This document shows positions 47,685 through 57,740 of a DNA stretch of 64,000 bases, piece after piece. Positions within the stretch are counted from its first letter, which is position 1, and each line of letters starts with the position of its first letter. Source of the DNA: Magnetococcus marinus MC-1 (GTDB lineage Bacteria > Pseudomonadota > Magnetococcia > Magnetococcales > Magnetococcaceae). A program made the translations under genes and the position numbers. The DNA lies in NCBI RefSeq assembly GCF_000014865.1, contig NC_008576.1, positions 3,129,501 to 3,193,500 of the forward strand, written 5' to 3'. A model generated the notes under the pieces. It was not told the origin of the DNA. It made no database searches and saw nothing but the letters and a program-made list of their open reading frames with translations.

Positions 47685-50048
47685 CTATTTCCATTGGCTC
47701 AAGTAGAGCGCATCCAGCCGTTCAAACAGAATATCCTTGGTCACATCAAACTTTTCGATCAATGCCCGCACATTCTCCACCTCGCCCCGCGCCACCATCT
47801 CGGCCACCTCGCGGGCCATTTGGTGGACTTTCATATGCTCTGGCTCAATGGATTGAAAAATGGGGTTCTCGCCAAATTTGGCCGTGCCCTCACTGTAGTA
47901 CCATTTACCAAACGCACACTGACGCTCGCTGGCGACCTCTTCGGGCTTTAGCTGCACCCGGCCCCGCATCATTTTTTCCAACCGGTTAAGCCACGCCAAA
48001 TGGGCCGATTTAATCATAAAGATATCAAACGGGGGTTCCCCAGCCTGCATCGCTTCCCGTTTGCCCATATCCTTGGCGGTACTCTGGATCACCTGGAGCA
48101 GACTGTGGAAATAGTTGGTCGAGCCTTCCAGATAAGAGACCAATTGAAACAGCGCCTTGGCTTCATCATCCACCCGGCTGGAATAGGTTTCTGCTTGATC
48201 GGTGGAGAGCTGAATCTTCTCCATGGCCCCACGGGCATCGTGGCCTTGCTGCACCGTCGCTGTCGCGGCCTCCATGCTACGGTTGGTGGCATCAACCATG
48301 CTATCGGTCTGCGAAGCGGCGGCGGCGGCGGCTTGCGCAATTTCACTAATGGCCTGCCCCAACTCCTGGGCATTTAACGTAACCGCCTGGGCTGCCTCGG
48401 AAACATGTCGGATGGAGAGATTGATCTCCTGCACCGACAGTTTACGCTCCTCCACCAGATCACTGATCTCACTGTTGGAGTTGTTGAGATCCTTAATCAT
48501 CTCCGTAATACCATCCACAGCTCGCGTAGCTTGGCGGGTATGATCCTGGATCTCCTGCACCTGGTTGGCGATCATCTGGGTGGCTTCGGCGGTTTGACTG
48601 GCCAACTCTTTAACCTCGTTGGCCACCACCGCAAAGCCCTTACCCGCCTCGCCTGCCCCAGCGGCCTCAATGGAGGCATTAAGGGCCAACATATTGGTTT
48701 GTTCGGCAATATTATTAATCACCTCAATGGCGCGTCCAATCTCCACCGCCGAATGGGAGAGCTGCTCGGTCACCTTTAGGGTGTTATTGGCCTGCTCTGT
48801 AGCCTGCTCCGAGCGCTGGTTGGCACGATAGCAGCGCCGATAGATCTCATCCAACGCCTCGGCCATATCCGCAATGGAGCCCGAAACCGAACCGACCTCA
48901 TGGCTCACCTGCGCCAAGTTACCGTTGACTTGAGTGACGTTGGCGGTCATCTCCTCGGCCGCAGAAGCCACGGTGTTAACGGCGGCGGAGGTCTCCATGG
49001 AGGCATCCGCCATACCCTGAATCATGCTGGAAAGATTTTCTGACGACTGGCCTATGCGATCCAAGTTATCCGTTGCTAGGGTCACCGCATGGTGAATCGC
49101 TGTCATCTCTTGGTTAAGGTTTTCTTGCTCGCGTTTGACGTTAGAGCCGATATGTTTGGCATCGCTGGTATCTTTGGTTAAACTCTCCAACACCTCACCA
49201 AACTCGGTCACGCAGGAGCGAATACTCTCGGAGTGCAGGGTGCTGCTCCAGACGTTTTGCGCCAATCCATCGGTCATAGAGTTGATTTTTTCACCCAACT
49301 CCAGCACATCATCTTTGACAAAGGGGATGGGAATACGCTGGAGTAACTTACCCGAGACGGCGTGCTGAATCCCCTCAAACAGCAGCCCCAAGGGTTTGGT
49401 AATGCTGCGCGCCACCAGCGACGCCAACCCCACCAAAATCACCGTCACAAACAGAAAACGCAGGGTCAATGCCCAGGCATTACGCCAAAAGGCCGCCCGC
49501 ACATCATCAATATAGATGCCCGAGCCAACCACCCAGCCCCAAGGTTTAAACCCTTTAACAAAAGAGAGCTTCTCCACCGGTGCTTCAAAGTTTGGCTTTG
49601 GCCATAGATACTCCACAAAACCTTCACCCTGCTCTTTGGCGACCTTGGCAAATTCGGTGAAGATTTTCTTGCCCCCCTTATCTTCAAAATTGGCAAGATC
49701 CTTTCCATCCAAGGCGGGTTTGATGGGGTGCATCACCATCACGGCGTGATAATCGTTAACCCAGAAATAGTCGTTTTTGTTATAACGCAAACCTTTTAAC
49801 ACTTCTATAGCGTGTTTTTTAGCGGCCTCTTCGGTTATTTTGCCATCCTGCACCTTTTGGTAAAAATCCACCAACACACTATGGGCGGTTTCGACCAACT
49901 GCTGCGTTTTCTGCTGTCTGGAGTGCATTAAGGCTTTGTCTTGATCCAACAAAAAGGTTAGACCACTCAGCCAAAAGATAACCACCGCCAACACGATCAA
50001 TAACCAGATGCGTGTGCGTATATTGAGCTTTAAAAACAGAGCAGACAT
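47685..50048 (-). CDS. Methyl-accepting chemotaxis protein with Cache sensor and C-terminal CZB zinc domain
   Basis: 787 residues from the ATG at 50048. A first membrane helix (about 10-35) leads to a periplasmic single Cache domain (about 40-185, with [20 protein letters not shown]), then a second helix (about 190-212), HAMP and the cytoplasmic signalling coiled coil. The hairpin region reads [19 protein letters not shown], then [18 protein letters not shown]. The C-terminal 120 residues form a chemoreceptor zinc-binding domain (His in [21 protein letters not shown], later HMKVHQMA). It should signal to CheA and CheW. Cache ligands are usually small carboxylates; here unknown. Confidence 0.94.
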   Translation of the reverse strand: MSALFLKLNIRTRIWLLIVLAVVIFWLSGLTFLLDQDKALMHSRQQKTQQLVETAHSVLVDFYQKVQDGKITEEAAKKHAIEVLKGLRYNKNDYFWVNDYHAVMVMHPIKPALDGKDLANFEDKGGKKIFTEFAKVAKEQGEGFVEYLWPKPNFEAPVEKLSFVKGFKPWGWVVGSGIYIDDVRAAFWRNAWALTLRFLFVTVILVGLASLVARSITKPLGLLFEGIQHAVSGKLLQRIPIPFVKDDVLELGEKINSMTDGLAQNVWSSTLHSESIRSCVTEFGEVLESLTKDTSDAKHIGSNVKREQENLNQEMTAIHHAVTLATDNLDRIGQSSENLSSMIQGMADASMETSAAVNTVASAAEEMTANVTQVNGNLAQVSHEVGSVSGSIADMAEALDEIYRRCYRANQRSEQATEQANNTLKVTEQLSHSAVEIGRAIEVINNIAEQTNMLALNASIEAAGAGEAGKGFAVVANEVKELASQTAEATQMIANQVQEIQDHTRQATRAVDGITEMIKDLNNSNSEISDLVEERKLSVQEINLSIRHVSEAAQAVTLNAQELGQAISEIAQAAAAAASQTDSMVDATNRSMEAATATVQQGHDARGAMEKIQLSTDQAETYSSRVDDEAKALFQLVSYLEGSTNYFHSLLQVIQSTAKDMGKREAMQAGEPPFDIFMIKSAHLAWLNRLEKMMRGRVQLKPEEVASERQCAFGKWYYSEGTAKFGENPIFQSIEPEHMKVHQMAREVAEMVARGEVENVRALIEKFDVTKDILFERLDALYLSQWK

Positions 50049-50225
50049 GGCAACCACCTCCAGCTAAAACCGATACCGAAACCCTAGATTAGCTTGATTG
50101 AGACTGGTTTAATACCTTTTTTTTGTAGAATAAAAACATTTACCATCCATAAATGATGTTGATTTTTATGTTTAGGACTATCAGTTTAACTTAGGCTTAT
50201 CAAAACTGATCCATACCAAAACTGA

Positions 50226-51680
50226 TTAATGCACCGTACAGACCATGCAGGGGTCGAAGGATCGCACAATGTGCTGTACCGCCACGGGGTCCTGTTCTCC
50301 GGCACGAATGGGACTATTGAGCAGCGCCTGCTCCAGTGGACCACGCACCCCTGCGGCATCCCTTGGCGAGAAATTCCAGGTGGTCGGGGCGACAATCTGC
50401 GCATGGCTTAAACGCCCCTTATCCATACGGTACCAATGGCCCAAACCACCCCGTGCCGCCTCCACCAGCCCCACCCCCTGCCCCTGCTCCGGCAGTGGGG
50501 ACTCCACACCAAACGGTGCGCGTGGCTCAAGCTGGGCAATCCACCCCTCCATGGCCAACACCACCCGTGCAATTTCCAACAACCGGGCAATCACCCGATT
50601 ACGCACATTACCCCCACTCTGAGCCACCAGATCCCGCACCAGCGGATGGCCCGCCACCTGCTGCCGCGCCAGCGCCCCCACCTCCATCGGTAGACCGTTT
50701 AAACGGGGAGCCTTGCACCAGCTGTAACCATTGGGCTGCTCGGCATCCGGCAGCGTGCGTCCCTCAAAAGGGTGGCGGGGCTCACGGTCGGGGTGCATCC
50801 AGGCGTGGCTGACATCTTCTCGAATGGCCCCAGGATCCAGCGCCCTCAAGCCCCCCTGCTGCCAAACCCCCGCCGCAAACAGCGCCTCTTCACCTTGGCC
50901 ATAAGCTCCATAGCTCATAAACCCATCATGACCCCGCCCCAACTGCGCCAGCTCAAGCGTTTCGGCCACCTGTAAAAACCAACGAAAGTCACTGTTCTGG
51001 CAGGGCTGCTCAGCGGCCCAAGCCAGCAGCGACTGCCCACTCTCCAGGGCTACCAACGACTCTAAGGACGCCCCAAACAGGGTCTCTTCCAAAAAGGCCC
51101 GAAAGCCCGCCACCACCCCCCGCAGTTGACTTTTATCCCGCGCCTCCAAACCACGGGTGGAGCCCCCTGGCTGCAATGCCAAGGTGTGGGGCCAGCGCCC
51201 CCCCAGTATTCCCATTAGGTGAAGAAAGCTTGCCCGCGCTGGCAAGGCCACCCGCGAAGCGGCACCATCCACCGCTTTAAACCGCTTTAACACCCCCTCG
51301 TACCAGGGCTGCCCGGCATAGATAGGACGGGCAAAATCGGGCATAAAAAAGAGATAAAAGTGGGTTAAATGGTCCGCCACATTCTCAGCAGCCAGCATTA
51401 ACTGACTGGCCAACCGCCCATTTTCCGGCGGTCTCACCCCCGCCGCCTGGGCCAACGCTTGCGCCGCCGCCGCCGACTGAGCAACCGAGCAAATGCCACA
51501 AATGCGCGGTACATAAACCAAGGCATCCTGGGGCTCTTTACCCACCAGCATACGCTCAAACCCCCGATACAGCGGCGAGACCACCCAGGCATCGGCCACC
51601 CGGTTGTGGTGGCGCTCAATCTGCACCTCAAGATCCCCCTCCACCCGACTAAAGGGACCCAATATCTGACGCTTGCTCAT
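50226..51680 (-). CDS. hupV: Regulatory [NiFe]-hydrogenase large subunit HupV (H2 sensor)
   Basis: 484 residues. The active-site Cys pairs are in RICGIC (L1) and DPCMVC (L2). The protein ends DPCMVCTVH, so the C-terminal extension cut by maturation proteases in catalytic hydrogenases is missing. That is the hallmark of H2-sensing HupV/HoxC subunits. With HupU it forms a cytoplasmic, slow-turnover H2 receptor. It overlaps hupU by ATGA and lies in the same unit as a histidine kinase and NtrC-type regulator, as in other H2-sensing systems. Confidence 0.95.
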   Translation of the reverse strand: MSKRQILGPFSRVEGDLEVQIERHHNRVADAWVVSPLYRGFERMLVGKEPQDALVYVPRICGICSVAQSAAAAQALAQAAGVRPPENGRLASQLMLAAENVADHLTHFYLFFMPDFARPIYAGQPWYEGVLKRFKAVDGAASRVALPARASFLHLMGILGGRWPHTLALQPGGSTRGLEARDKSQLRGVVAGFRAFLEETLFGASLESLVALESGQSLLAWAAEQPCQNSDFRWFLQVAETLELAQLGRGHDGFMSYGAYGQGEEALFAAGVWQQGGLRALDPGAIREDVSHAWMHPDREPRHPFEGRTLPDAEQPNGYSWCKAPRLNGLPMEVGALARQQVAGHPLVRDLVAQSGGNVRNRVIARLLEIARVVLAMEGWIAQLEPRAPFGVESPLPEQGQGVGLVEAARGGLGHWYRMDKGRLSHAQIVAPTTWNFSPRDAAGVRGPLEQALLNSPIRAGEQDPVAVQHIVRSFDPCMVCTVH

Positions 51681-52693
51681 GGTCTCTCCACAGGGGTGGC
51701 CGGCGGGGTCACAATATGCTCGGCCAAGGCATTATCCCGCAACCGTTTGGGGGTGGCCGCTTTGGAGAGGGAGGCCAGCGCCACAAACCACGCCTTGGGC
51801 ATATCGGTGGGCAAACCCACAGGGATCCCCGCCACCTTGGGCGTGGCAGTAAAGGCATGGCCCGGCTCCTGAAAACCCGGCGCTGTACAGTTGATGCAGG
51901 GATAACCCCCGCGCAGACAGGAGCCCTCGCCATTCCACAGACGCAGATTACAGTCGGCATGGGCTTGAGTACCCAAACAGCCCAAATGCTCCATCAAGCA
52001 GCCCAGCTGCCCCAGCTTTTCCGCACTGGCTTTGTACTCATAAAACTCATTGCGCGGGCAACCATGGTGGACCAACGTATCGGTATAGGCACGGGGTCTG
52101 CCCAGAGGATCCAACTGGGCCTCGGTCAAGCTGCCATCGGCCAACTCAGCCAAACACTCCAGCACCCAATTGGGGTGGGTGGGACAACCCGCCACATTGA
52201 TCACCGGCAGCCCTTGGCGTGCGCGAAAAGCGGCCCCCAACAGCCCCCCCCGTTTGCGCCCCACATAGTGCAGCCCCACCGCCTGGGTGTGGTTGCCACC
52301 CCCCGCCGTTACCCCACCATAGGCCGCGCAACTGCCCACCGCCACCACCTGCCCCGCCAGTGCAGCCAGCTCTTTGACCACCGCCATCATCGGGCGACCG
52401 CTGCCCGATAACCGATGAAAGGCCCCCGTGCCATTGGGGCCGGTCATCACCGCCCCTTCCAGACAGAGGATATCCAGCCGCTGCTCACCGCGCACAATCC
52501 GCTGCAACAGGGCCAAAAAACCATCCTCCGGCCCCACGCTCAGGGCCGGATGCCAGAGCAACTCAATACCATGACTGGCCAAAGCGGTGTAGAGATCCGG
52601 ATTCTCCGCGCACAGCAGCGATAGGCTACACCCCCCACAACCCCCGGACTGCAACCACATGAGCTGTAAGCTCTCCTTAGCCATGGCGCTCAT
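51677..52693 (-). CDS. hupU: Regulatory [NiFe]-hydrogenase small subunit HupU
   Basis: 338 residues. No Tat signal peptide is present; the protein begins near the cluster motif LQSGGCGGCSLSLL, as expected for a cytoplasmic H2 sensor. Further Fe-S ligands are visible in VAGCPTHPNW, HHGCPRNEFYEYK, CLGTQAHADCNLR and GGYPCINCTAPGF. The ATG at 52693 follows GGAGG closely; an ATG three codons later is also possible. It overlaps the end of the kinase gene and the start of hupV, indicating one operon. Confidence 0.94.
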   Translation of the reverse strand: MSAMAKESLQLMWLQSGGCGGCSLSLLCAENPDLYTALASHGIELLWHPALSVGPEDGFLALLQRIVRGEQRLDILCLEGAVMTGPNGTGAFHRLSGSGRPMMAVVKELAALAGQVVAVGSCAAYGGVTAGGGNHTQAVGLHYVGRKRGGLLGAAFRARQGLPVINVAGCPTHPNWVLECLAELADGSLTEAQLDPLGRPRAYTDTLVHHGCPRNEFYEYKASAEKLGQLGCLMEHLGCLGTQAHADCNLRLWNGEGSCLRGGYPCINCTAPGFQEPGHAFTATPKVAGIPVGLPTDMPKAWFVALASLSKAATPKRLRDNALAEHIVTPPATPVERP

Positions 52694-54068
52694 CCCCCTC
52701 CAACGGCAATGTCAGGCTAAAACAGGCCCCACCCTGAGCATGGTTGCAGGCCGTTAGATCCCCCCCCTGATCCTGGGCCAGACCGTAACTGATATAGAGC
52801 CCCAGACCCGTGCCCTTACCCACCGCCTTGGTGGTAAAAAAGGGATCAAACAACTGGTGCAGATCCCCGGCGTCAATACCGGGACCGGCATCCCGCACAT
52901 CAATGCGCACCTTGTTGGGCAGTCGCTCACAGCAAATATTCAAGCTGGGGGCCGCCATACCCTCCATCACATCCAACGCATTTTGCAGCAGATTGACCAA
53001 AATTTGATGCACCTGCCCCCGCCGCCCCCGCAGGGTCAAGCCGGGAATCAACTGAAGGTGCAACTCAGGTTTGACGCGGACCGCATTGGTCACCCACTGC
53101 ACCGCCGTTTGGATAACCTCGGTTAAATCATAGGGGCGCACACTCTCGCGCTGACCGCCCGAGTAACCCCGCAGATCCTGAATAATATCCCGCACCCGTT
53201 CGGCCCCCTCCAGAGTCCCCTCAATCAAGGGATCCAAATCCGCCATGGTGCGCTCAATTTTATAGATTCCCCGCAACTGCGCCAGCTGGACGGCATCCAC
53301 CGGTTGTTGCGTGGCCTGCAAATAGCCACCAATGCGGGCACCATAACGTTTTAGGGCGTGCATATTGCCAAACACAAAGCTAATGGGATTGTTCAGCTCA
53401 TGGGCCACCCCGGCCACCAACCGCCCCAGCGAGGCCATTTTTTCCGAATGCACCAAACGCTGCTGCGCCTGTTGCAAATCTTGGTGCGCCTGATTCAGAT
53501 CATCATAAGCACGCCGCAACTCACCGATAGGGCGGCCAATCAACACCAAGCCCACCACCCGGCCATCCCCATCTTGACGGGCCGACAGGCTCATGGTCAG
53601 GGGGGTGGGCTGGCCATCAAAGCCCATTAAATGCACCTCACAATCCTGCATATTGTTGGGCTTTTGCCCCATCTCCCCCATGCCGAGGGCATCCACCTGC
53701 AACATCTCCCAAAAAATACGCGCTTGCTGGGCTGCATCCATCTGCAAAATATCGGTCACTTTTTGCTCAAGCAAATCGGCTGCACGCTGCCCGGTGATGT
53801 AACAAAGGGCCTCATTAACCTGCTCAATCCGCCCTTGGAGATCACACACAATGAGCACATCGGTCATGGCTGCCAGAACGCTCTCAATAAAACGATTGGC
53901 TGCCCCCAACGCTTCGTTCTGCCGCTCCAGCTCCACCTGGGTATGCACCAGATCCGCATAGGCTTCATCCATCTTGCGGATCACCTCAATCCACACCTCC
54001 TCTGAAGAGGCGCTTAGATCCAAGCTGCCGCCCGCCAGATCCATCAGACTGATTGAGCCTCTCTCCAT
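52677..54068 (-). CDS. hupT: PAS-domain histidine kinase of the H2-sensing system (HupT/HoxJ-like)
   Basis: 463 residues from the ATG at 54068, 10 bp after the regulator gene's stop. A coiled coil and PAS domain (about 50-190, FIESVLAAMTDVLIVCDLQG) precede a HisKA box of the NtrB type (VAHELNNPISFVFGN) and an HATPase with DAGPGI and GKGTGLGLYIS. No membrane segment is seen, consistent with a cytoplasmic kinase that binds HupUV. In known systems the kinase phosphorylates the NtrC-type regulator when H2 is absent. The name rests on context, as no single motif separates HupT from other PAS kinases. Confidence 0.88.
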   Translation of the reverse strand: MERGSISLMDLAGGSLDLSASSEEVWIEVIRKMDEAYADLVHTQVELERQNEALGAANRFIESVLAAMTDVLIVCDLQGRIEQVNEALCYITGQRAADLLEQKVTDILQMDAAQQARIFWEMLQVDALGMGEMGQKPNNMQDCEVHLMGFDGQPTPLTMSLSARQDGDGRVVGLVLIGRPIGELRRAYDDLNQAHQDLQQAQQRLVHSEKMASLGRLVAGVAHELNNPISFVFGNMHALKRYGARIGGYLQATQQPVDAVQLAQLRGIYKIERTMADLDPLIEGTLEGAERVRDIIQDLRGYSGGQRESVRPYDLTEVIQTAVQWVTNAVRVKPELHLQLIPGLTLRGRRGQVHQILVNLLQNALDVMEGMAAPSLNICCERLPNKVRIDVRDAGPGIDAGDLHQLFDPFFTTKAVGKGTGLGLYISYGLAQDQGGDLTACNHAQGGACFSLTLPLEGDERHG

Positions 54069-54078
54069 GCCCCGCCCC

Positions 54079-55566
54079 CTACGCTTGGGCTTGCGCATCT
54101 TGGCTGCTGCGCTGCTCCAGACCATAGCGCTCCAGTTTACTCCGCAAGCCCACCCGGGAGAGCCCCAACTCTTTGGCCGCCCGGCTCTTATTCCAACGGT
54201 GCCGGATCAGCGTCTCCCGCACAATACGCGCCTCCAACAGCTCGACCCGCTCTTTTAAACTGCCCCCTAACGGCCCTAACAACGGCCATCTCTCCTCCCC
54301 TTGCGCCTGCTCCTGCCACGGCAGCCCCTGCAACACCCGCGCAGAGAGCAGATCCGCCCCCAGCAGATCCCCCTCCGCCATCACCAGCATATGCTGGATC
54401 TCATTTTGCAACTCCCGCACATTGCCGGGCCAGGGGTAAGCCTGTAAACAGTGCATGCACTCCTCAGTAAAGCCCCGCACCTGTTTGCCCATGCTCTCCA
54501 TCGCCTGCTCCAACAACGCATGGGCCAAGGCCGGAATATCCTCGGGACGCGCCTTTAAAGCGGGCAGATAGATGGTCACCGCCGCCAACCGATAGTAGAG
54601 ATCAGGCCGAAAACGCCCCGCCAGCATCTCTGTCTCAAGATCCCGATTGGTGGCCGCAATCAACCGCACATCCACCTTGCGGGTGCGGCTGCTGCCCAGG
54701 GGACGAATCTCCCCCTCCTGCAACACCCGCAACAACTTAACCTGAAAGGCCGGTGAGATCTCCCCAATCTCATCCAAAAACAAAGTACCCCCGTCGGCCC
54801 GCTCAAAGAGCCCTATACGATCCTCCACCGCCCCAGTAAAGGCCCCCTTTTTGTAGCCAAACAGCTCGCTTTCCAACAACTGATCCGGCAACGCCCCACA
54901 GTTTTCCACCACAAACGCCTTATCCCAGCGCAAACTGCTGTAGTGCAACGCCTTGGCCGCCAGCTCCTTACCGGTACCAGAATCGCCGGTCAATAAGACC
55001 GAAACATCATAAGGTGAAACCTTTTTTAGCCGCTGACACACTGCATCCATACAACTGCCCCGGCTGCGCACAATGCCATCATTGCGGGCAAACCGCTGGC
55101 GCAACCCTTCCCGTTTACGGCGCATGCTCTCATCCAACCGCTGCGGGGTCATTTTGACCTCTACCGACAACGCTTGGTTTTGCCGTTGCAGGGCATACAG
55201 ACGGGTGGCATTGCTCAACGTAAGCAGCAGTGAGTCGGGATGCCACGGCTTGGAAATATAGTGATAGATCCCCGCTTCGTTAACGGCGTGGATGATATCC
55301 TCTGGATCACTATAACCGGATATAATCATACGAATGACGTCGGGATAGAGGTCCCTCAATTTTTTGAGATAGGCCACCCCCGTGATCTCCGGCATGCGTT
55401 GATCACACAGCACCACCTGCACCCACTCGGTCTGCAAAATGGCGTCGGCTTGAGCAACGGTTTGGGCGGTTTTAACATCAAATTCTTCTTCCAGAATACG
55501 CGCCAGCGACTCCAGAGAACGCAGCTCATCATCCACCACCAGAATGGTCGGTCGCTGTTCAACCAT
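54079..55566 (-). CDS. hupR: NtrC-family sigma-54-dependent response regulator (HupR/HoxA-like)
   Basis: 495 residues from the ATG at 55566, which has GAGGAG just upstream; the ATG at 55581 would put that site inside the gene. The receiver domain (about 5-120) has VVDDE and the acceptor motif LCDQRMP. The AAA+ domain carries Walker A GDSGTGKE, the sigma-54 contact motif GAFTGA, Walker [12 protein letters not shown] and an arginine-finger region (FRPDLYYRL). A Fis-type helix-turn-helix closes the protein ([19 protein letters not shown]). It should activate hydrogenase promoters with sigma-54. Unlike some HupR proteins that act with sigma-70, the contact motif here is intact. Confidence 0.92.
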   Translation of the reverse strand: MVEQRPTILVVDDELRSLESLARILEEEFDVKTAQTVAQADAILQTEWVQVVLCDQRMPEITGVAYLKKLRDLYPDVIRMIISGYSDPEDIIHAVNEAGIYHYISKPWHPDSLLLTLSNATRLYALQRQNQALSVEVKMTPQRLDESMRRKREGLRQRFARNDGIVRSRGSCMDAVCQRLKKVSPYDVSVLLTGDSGTGKELAAKALHYSSLRWDKAFVVENCGALPDQLLESELFGYKKGAFTGAVEDRIGLFERADGGTLFLDEIGEISPAFQVKLLRVLQEGEIRPLGSSRTRKVDVRLIAATNRDLETEMLAGRFRPDLYYRLAAVTIYLPALKARPEDIPALAHALLEQAMESMGKQVRGFTEECMHCLQAYPWPGNVRELQNEIQHMLVMAEGDLLGADLLSARVLQGLPWQEQAQGEERWPLLGPLGGSLKERVELLEARIVRETLIRHRWNKSRAAKELGLSRVGLRSKLERYGLEQRSSQDAQAQA

Positions 55567-56698
55567 CAAGCTCCTCCTCATCAGCCTCCACCACGGTCAA
55601 GGCATACCCCACACAAGGATCAATGGATTCGATCACATGATGCGCCTGCAACAGTACCGCTTGACGATCCCCTTGCAACCCAGCCAAACCTTGAGCCACC
55701 ACCCCTTGGGGATGAAAATTCCACTCGGTGGGGGCCAAAATGGCATAGTGGCTTATCTGTTGCCCCTCCAGGCTCACACGGTGCAGCAACCGTCCACGGG
55801 CAGCCTCCACAGCACCCACACCCATCCCATCCTGGGCCGCCGAAAAGGGCTGAAGCGCCGCTAATAACGCGCCATCATCACCCTGCCGCAGGGCCTCGAA
55901 CAACCGGCATAGTTCGGTTAAGCGGGCCACCGTACGGCGCAACAAGCCATTGCCATGCAGGGGCTTTAATGCGCTTAACAGAGGGGAGCAGGTACGGGTT
56001 AAGCTCGAACTTTCATAACAACGACCCTGCCATTGGGGGCGAGCCAAAAAACCAGCATCCTCCATCAAAGTCGCCAGCTCCAGCAACGGCAAAGGGGGTA
56101 ACGCCTCTACCTCGTTCTCCCCCGCATGGGCCAAATTATGGTACATAAGGTGGTCCACCATCGCCGCCGCCAAGCCTTGTTTGGCATGGGCCCAACGGGC
56201 CAACTCCGCTGGCTGCTGCCGCTGCAACCAGTCGCTGACAGGCTCCCCTAGCAGATAGTCGCTCAACAGCGTCCCCAGCGCCAGCCACCCTGCAGGGGGC
56301 AGCTCCAGACCATCCTCTGTCGCTTCGTTCAAAGCCTGTTGCGCTAAGGCCACACAACGCACCTCTTGGGGCTGCGGCGTTTGCCCCACATAACCCGGCC
56401 AACTCAGCAAAATGCGCCAGAGATGCTCTTTTAGACTCTCCATGGCGACCTGCCGCAACAACCCCTCGCGGGCCATCAGCGGCTGGCCTTGCACAGCCGC
56501 CACCGCCTGCATGCCAGCCAACAGTTGAGCCTTACCACACAGCACCAACAGTTTGGGCAGCAGATGCAACGCCTCGTCAACCCCTTTGCCTTGCAACACA
56601 CGAGAGACCCCCAGCAACCGTGAGGAGCCAATGGTCACCCGGTTCACAATGCCCGCACCAAGTACCACCTTGATGGTTAACTGCCCGGCCAAGCTCAT
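55559..56698 (-). CDS. hupK: HupK-like hydrogenase assembly protein (large-subunit relic)
   Basis: 379 residues. The C-terminal half resembles the end of [NiFe] large subunits (EAARGRLLHRVSLEGQQIS, LAPTEWNFHPQGV, IDPCVGYALTV), but the active-site cysteines are incomplete: L2 reads DPCVGY instead of DPCxxC, and the candidate L1 segment has CGKA. So it is not an enzyme. HupK/HoxV proteins of this type act as scaffolds carrying the Fe(CN)2CO unit to the large subunit. It overlaps hybE by ATGA and the regulator by 8 bp. Confidence 0.85.
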   Translation of the reverse strand: MSLAGQLTIKVVLGAGIVNRVTIGSSRLLGVSRVLQGKGVDEALHLLPKLLVLCGKAQLLAGMQAVAAVQGQPLMAREGLLRQVAMESLKEHLWRILLSWPGYVGQTPQPQEVRCVALAQQALNEATEDGLELPPAGWLALGTLLSDYLLGEPVSDWLQRQQPAELARWAHAKQGLAAAMVDHLMYHNLAHAGENEVEALPPLPLLELATLMEDAGFLARPQWQGRCYESSSLTRTCSPLLSALKPLHGNGLLRRTVARLTELCRLFEALRQGDDGALLAALQPFSAAQDGMGVGAVEAARGRLLHRVSLEGQQISHYAILAPTEWNFHPQGVVAQGLAGLQGDRQAVLLQAHHVIESIDPCVGYALTVVEADEEELDG

Positions 56699-57342
56699 GC
56701 TGGCACCCCACCCCCCAAACCGGGCAAGAGCGCCCGGCGACTCATGGGTTGTTGCATGCGCTCGCCCATGGGTTCGGCCCCGGTTTGCGTGGCGGGGCAG
56801 GCTTGGCTGCCCTGTTTACTCACCAAGCCTGCCTCCTCCATCACCTTGGCCTGCTCCTCTTCATAGAGAGCGCGAATATCGTCGGTGCTTAAAATGCGCT
56901 GAATACGGGCTTCATCCAGCGCGTCATCCTGCGGCTCTTCCCCTTGTTGCGGGGTAAGCAGCAGCGCCAAAAAGGCTTCGGCCCGCGCCACCGCCGCATC
57001 ATGGGCCGGAAACTCCCCCATGGGCGAGTGGATGGAGAAACTCCAGCAGCGCCCCACCCCTGCAAAGTCGTTGACCAACATGGTATAGCTGCGTTCGGGA
57101 AAACGGTGTACCTGCTTATCGCCTAGCGGGGCGGCCTCTAGCGCGCTGGCATCGTCTGGAATATAGACCAGATTCATTAACCACGGGGTGATGACCACCC
57201 CCAACCAACCCACCTGCCAGCGCTGAAAGCCCACCGCCTCGACACGGATCATGGGGTTGAGCAAGGGAATACCCTGCATCTGGTTTTTATGGATGGCTGT
57301 AAAGGTGGTTTCCAGTTGTTGCATCAGCGACTGGGCATCCAT
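56695..57342 (-). CDS. hybE: [NiFe]-hydrogenase assembly chaperone HybE
   Basis: 215 residues from the ATG at 57342, with AAGGAG twelve bases upstream. The HybE fold is recognisable in the first 150 residues (NPMIRVEAVGFQ, WLGVVITPWLMNLV, FPERSYTMLVN, SIHSPMGEFPAHDAA). The C-terminal MSRRALLPG tail is a family feature. HybE/HupJ proteins help assemble the small subunit and guard Tat export of the hydrogenase. It is the first gene of the hybE-hupK-hupR-hupT-hupU-hupV unit and lies behind a candidate sigma-54 promoter. Confidence 0.9.
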   Translation of the reverse strand: MDAQSLMQQLETTFTAIHKNQMQGIPLLNPMIRVEAVGFQRWQVGWLGVVITPWLMNLVYIPDDASALEAAPLGDKQVHRFPERSYTMLVNDFAGVGRCWSFSIHSPMGEFPAHDAAVARAEAFLALLLTPQQGEEPQDDALDEARIQRILSTDDIRALYEEEQAKVMEEAGLVSKQGSQACPATQTGAEPMGERMQQPMSRRALLPGLGGGVPA

Positions 57343-57413
57343 TACGGTTCTCTCCTTAACAGGGTAACAATCCACGCCACACACCAGGGCGGGGATGAGG
57401 TTGATGCCAACAA

Positions 57414-57429
57414 AGCAATGGCAATGCCA
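57414..57429 (-). promoter_or_regulatory. Candidate sigma-54 (-24/-12) promoter of hybE operon
   Basis: On the minus strand the sequence TGGCATTGCCATTGCT matches the sigma-54 consensus TGGCAC-N5-TTGCW, with GG and GC separated by exactly ten bases. Transcription would start about 60 bp before the hybE ATG. The operon encodes an activator with an intact GAFTGA loop, which fits. Confidence 0.65.
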
Positions 57430-57484
57430 ATAAAAAAACAGCCCATCTTATTGTATTTTATGAAGATTAAAAATTTTTTCCCGC

Positions 57485-57511
57485 AAACATGAAAACCATC
57501 TTTCCATGTTT
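57485..57511. promoter_or_regulatory. Dyad, possible upstream activating site for HupR
   Basis: AAACATGAAAA and TTTCCATGTTT form an 11-bp inverted repeat with one mismatch and a five-base spacer. Its centre is about 70 bp upstream of the -24 element, the normal position for an enhancer bound by an NtrC-type regulator. The bound protein is not known. Confidence 0.45.
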
Positions 57512-57740
57512 TTGATATTTTGCATACTAAATTTACATTTATAGCCAACAACCACCCCAACCCACCCTTATGCAGGGGACCCAGGCGCTTTATACAGGCC
57601 ATCCAAGCCAACTACCCCAGAGCTAAGACCGCTGGCTTGGAAAGCTTTTTGCAACCGCTCCCCAGTCATCCATGCACCGAGCCAGCCGCATGCGCCACCA
57701 CCATGCCGCACCGGCCTCCACTGTCGCCCAAGGAGCCCCC

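Larger units (their letters stand above)
57343..57740. other. Divergent regulatory region upstream of the H2-sensing operon
   Basis: 398 bp between hybE (minus) and the YkgJ-type gene (plus). It contains the sigma-54-like element at 57414 and the dyad at 57485, and is AT-rich from 57430 to 57550. The right half (57560-57740) shows nothing I can identify. Confidence 0.5.
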
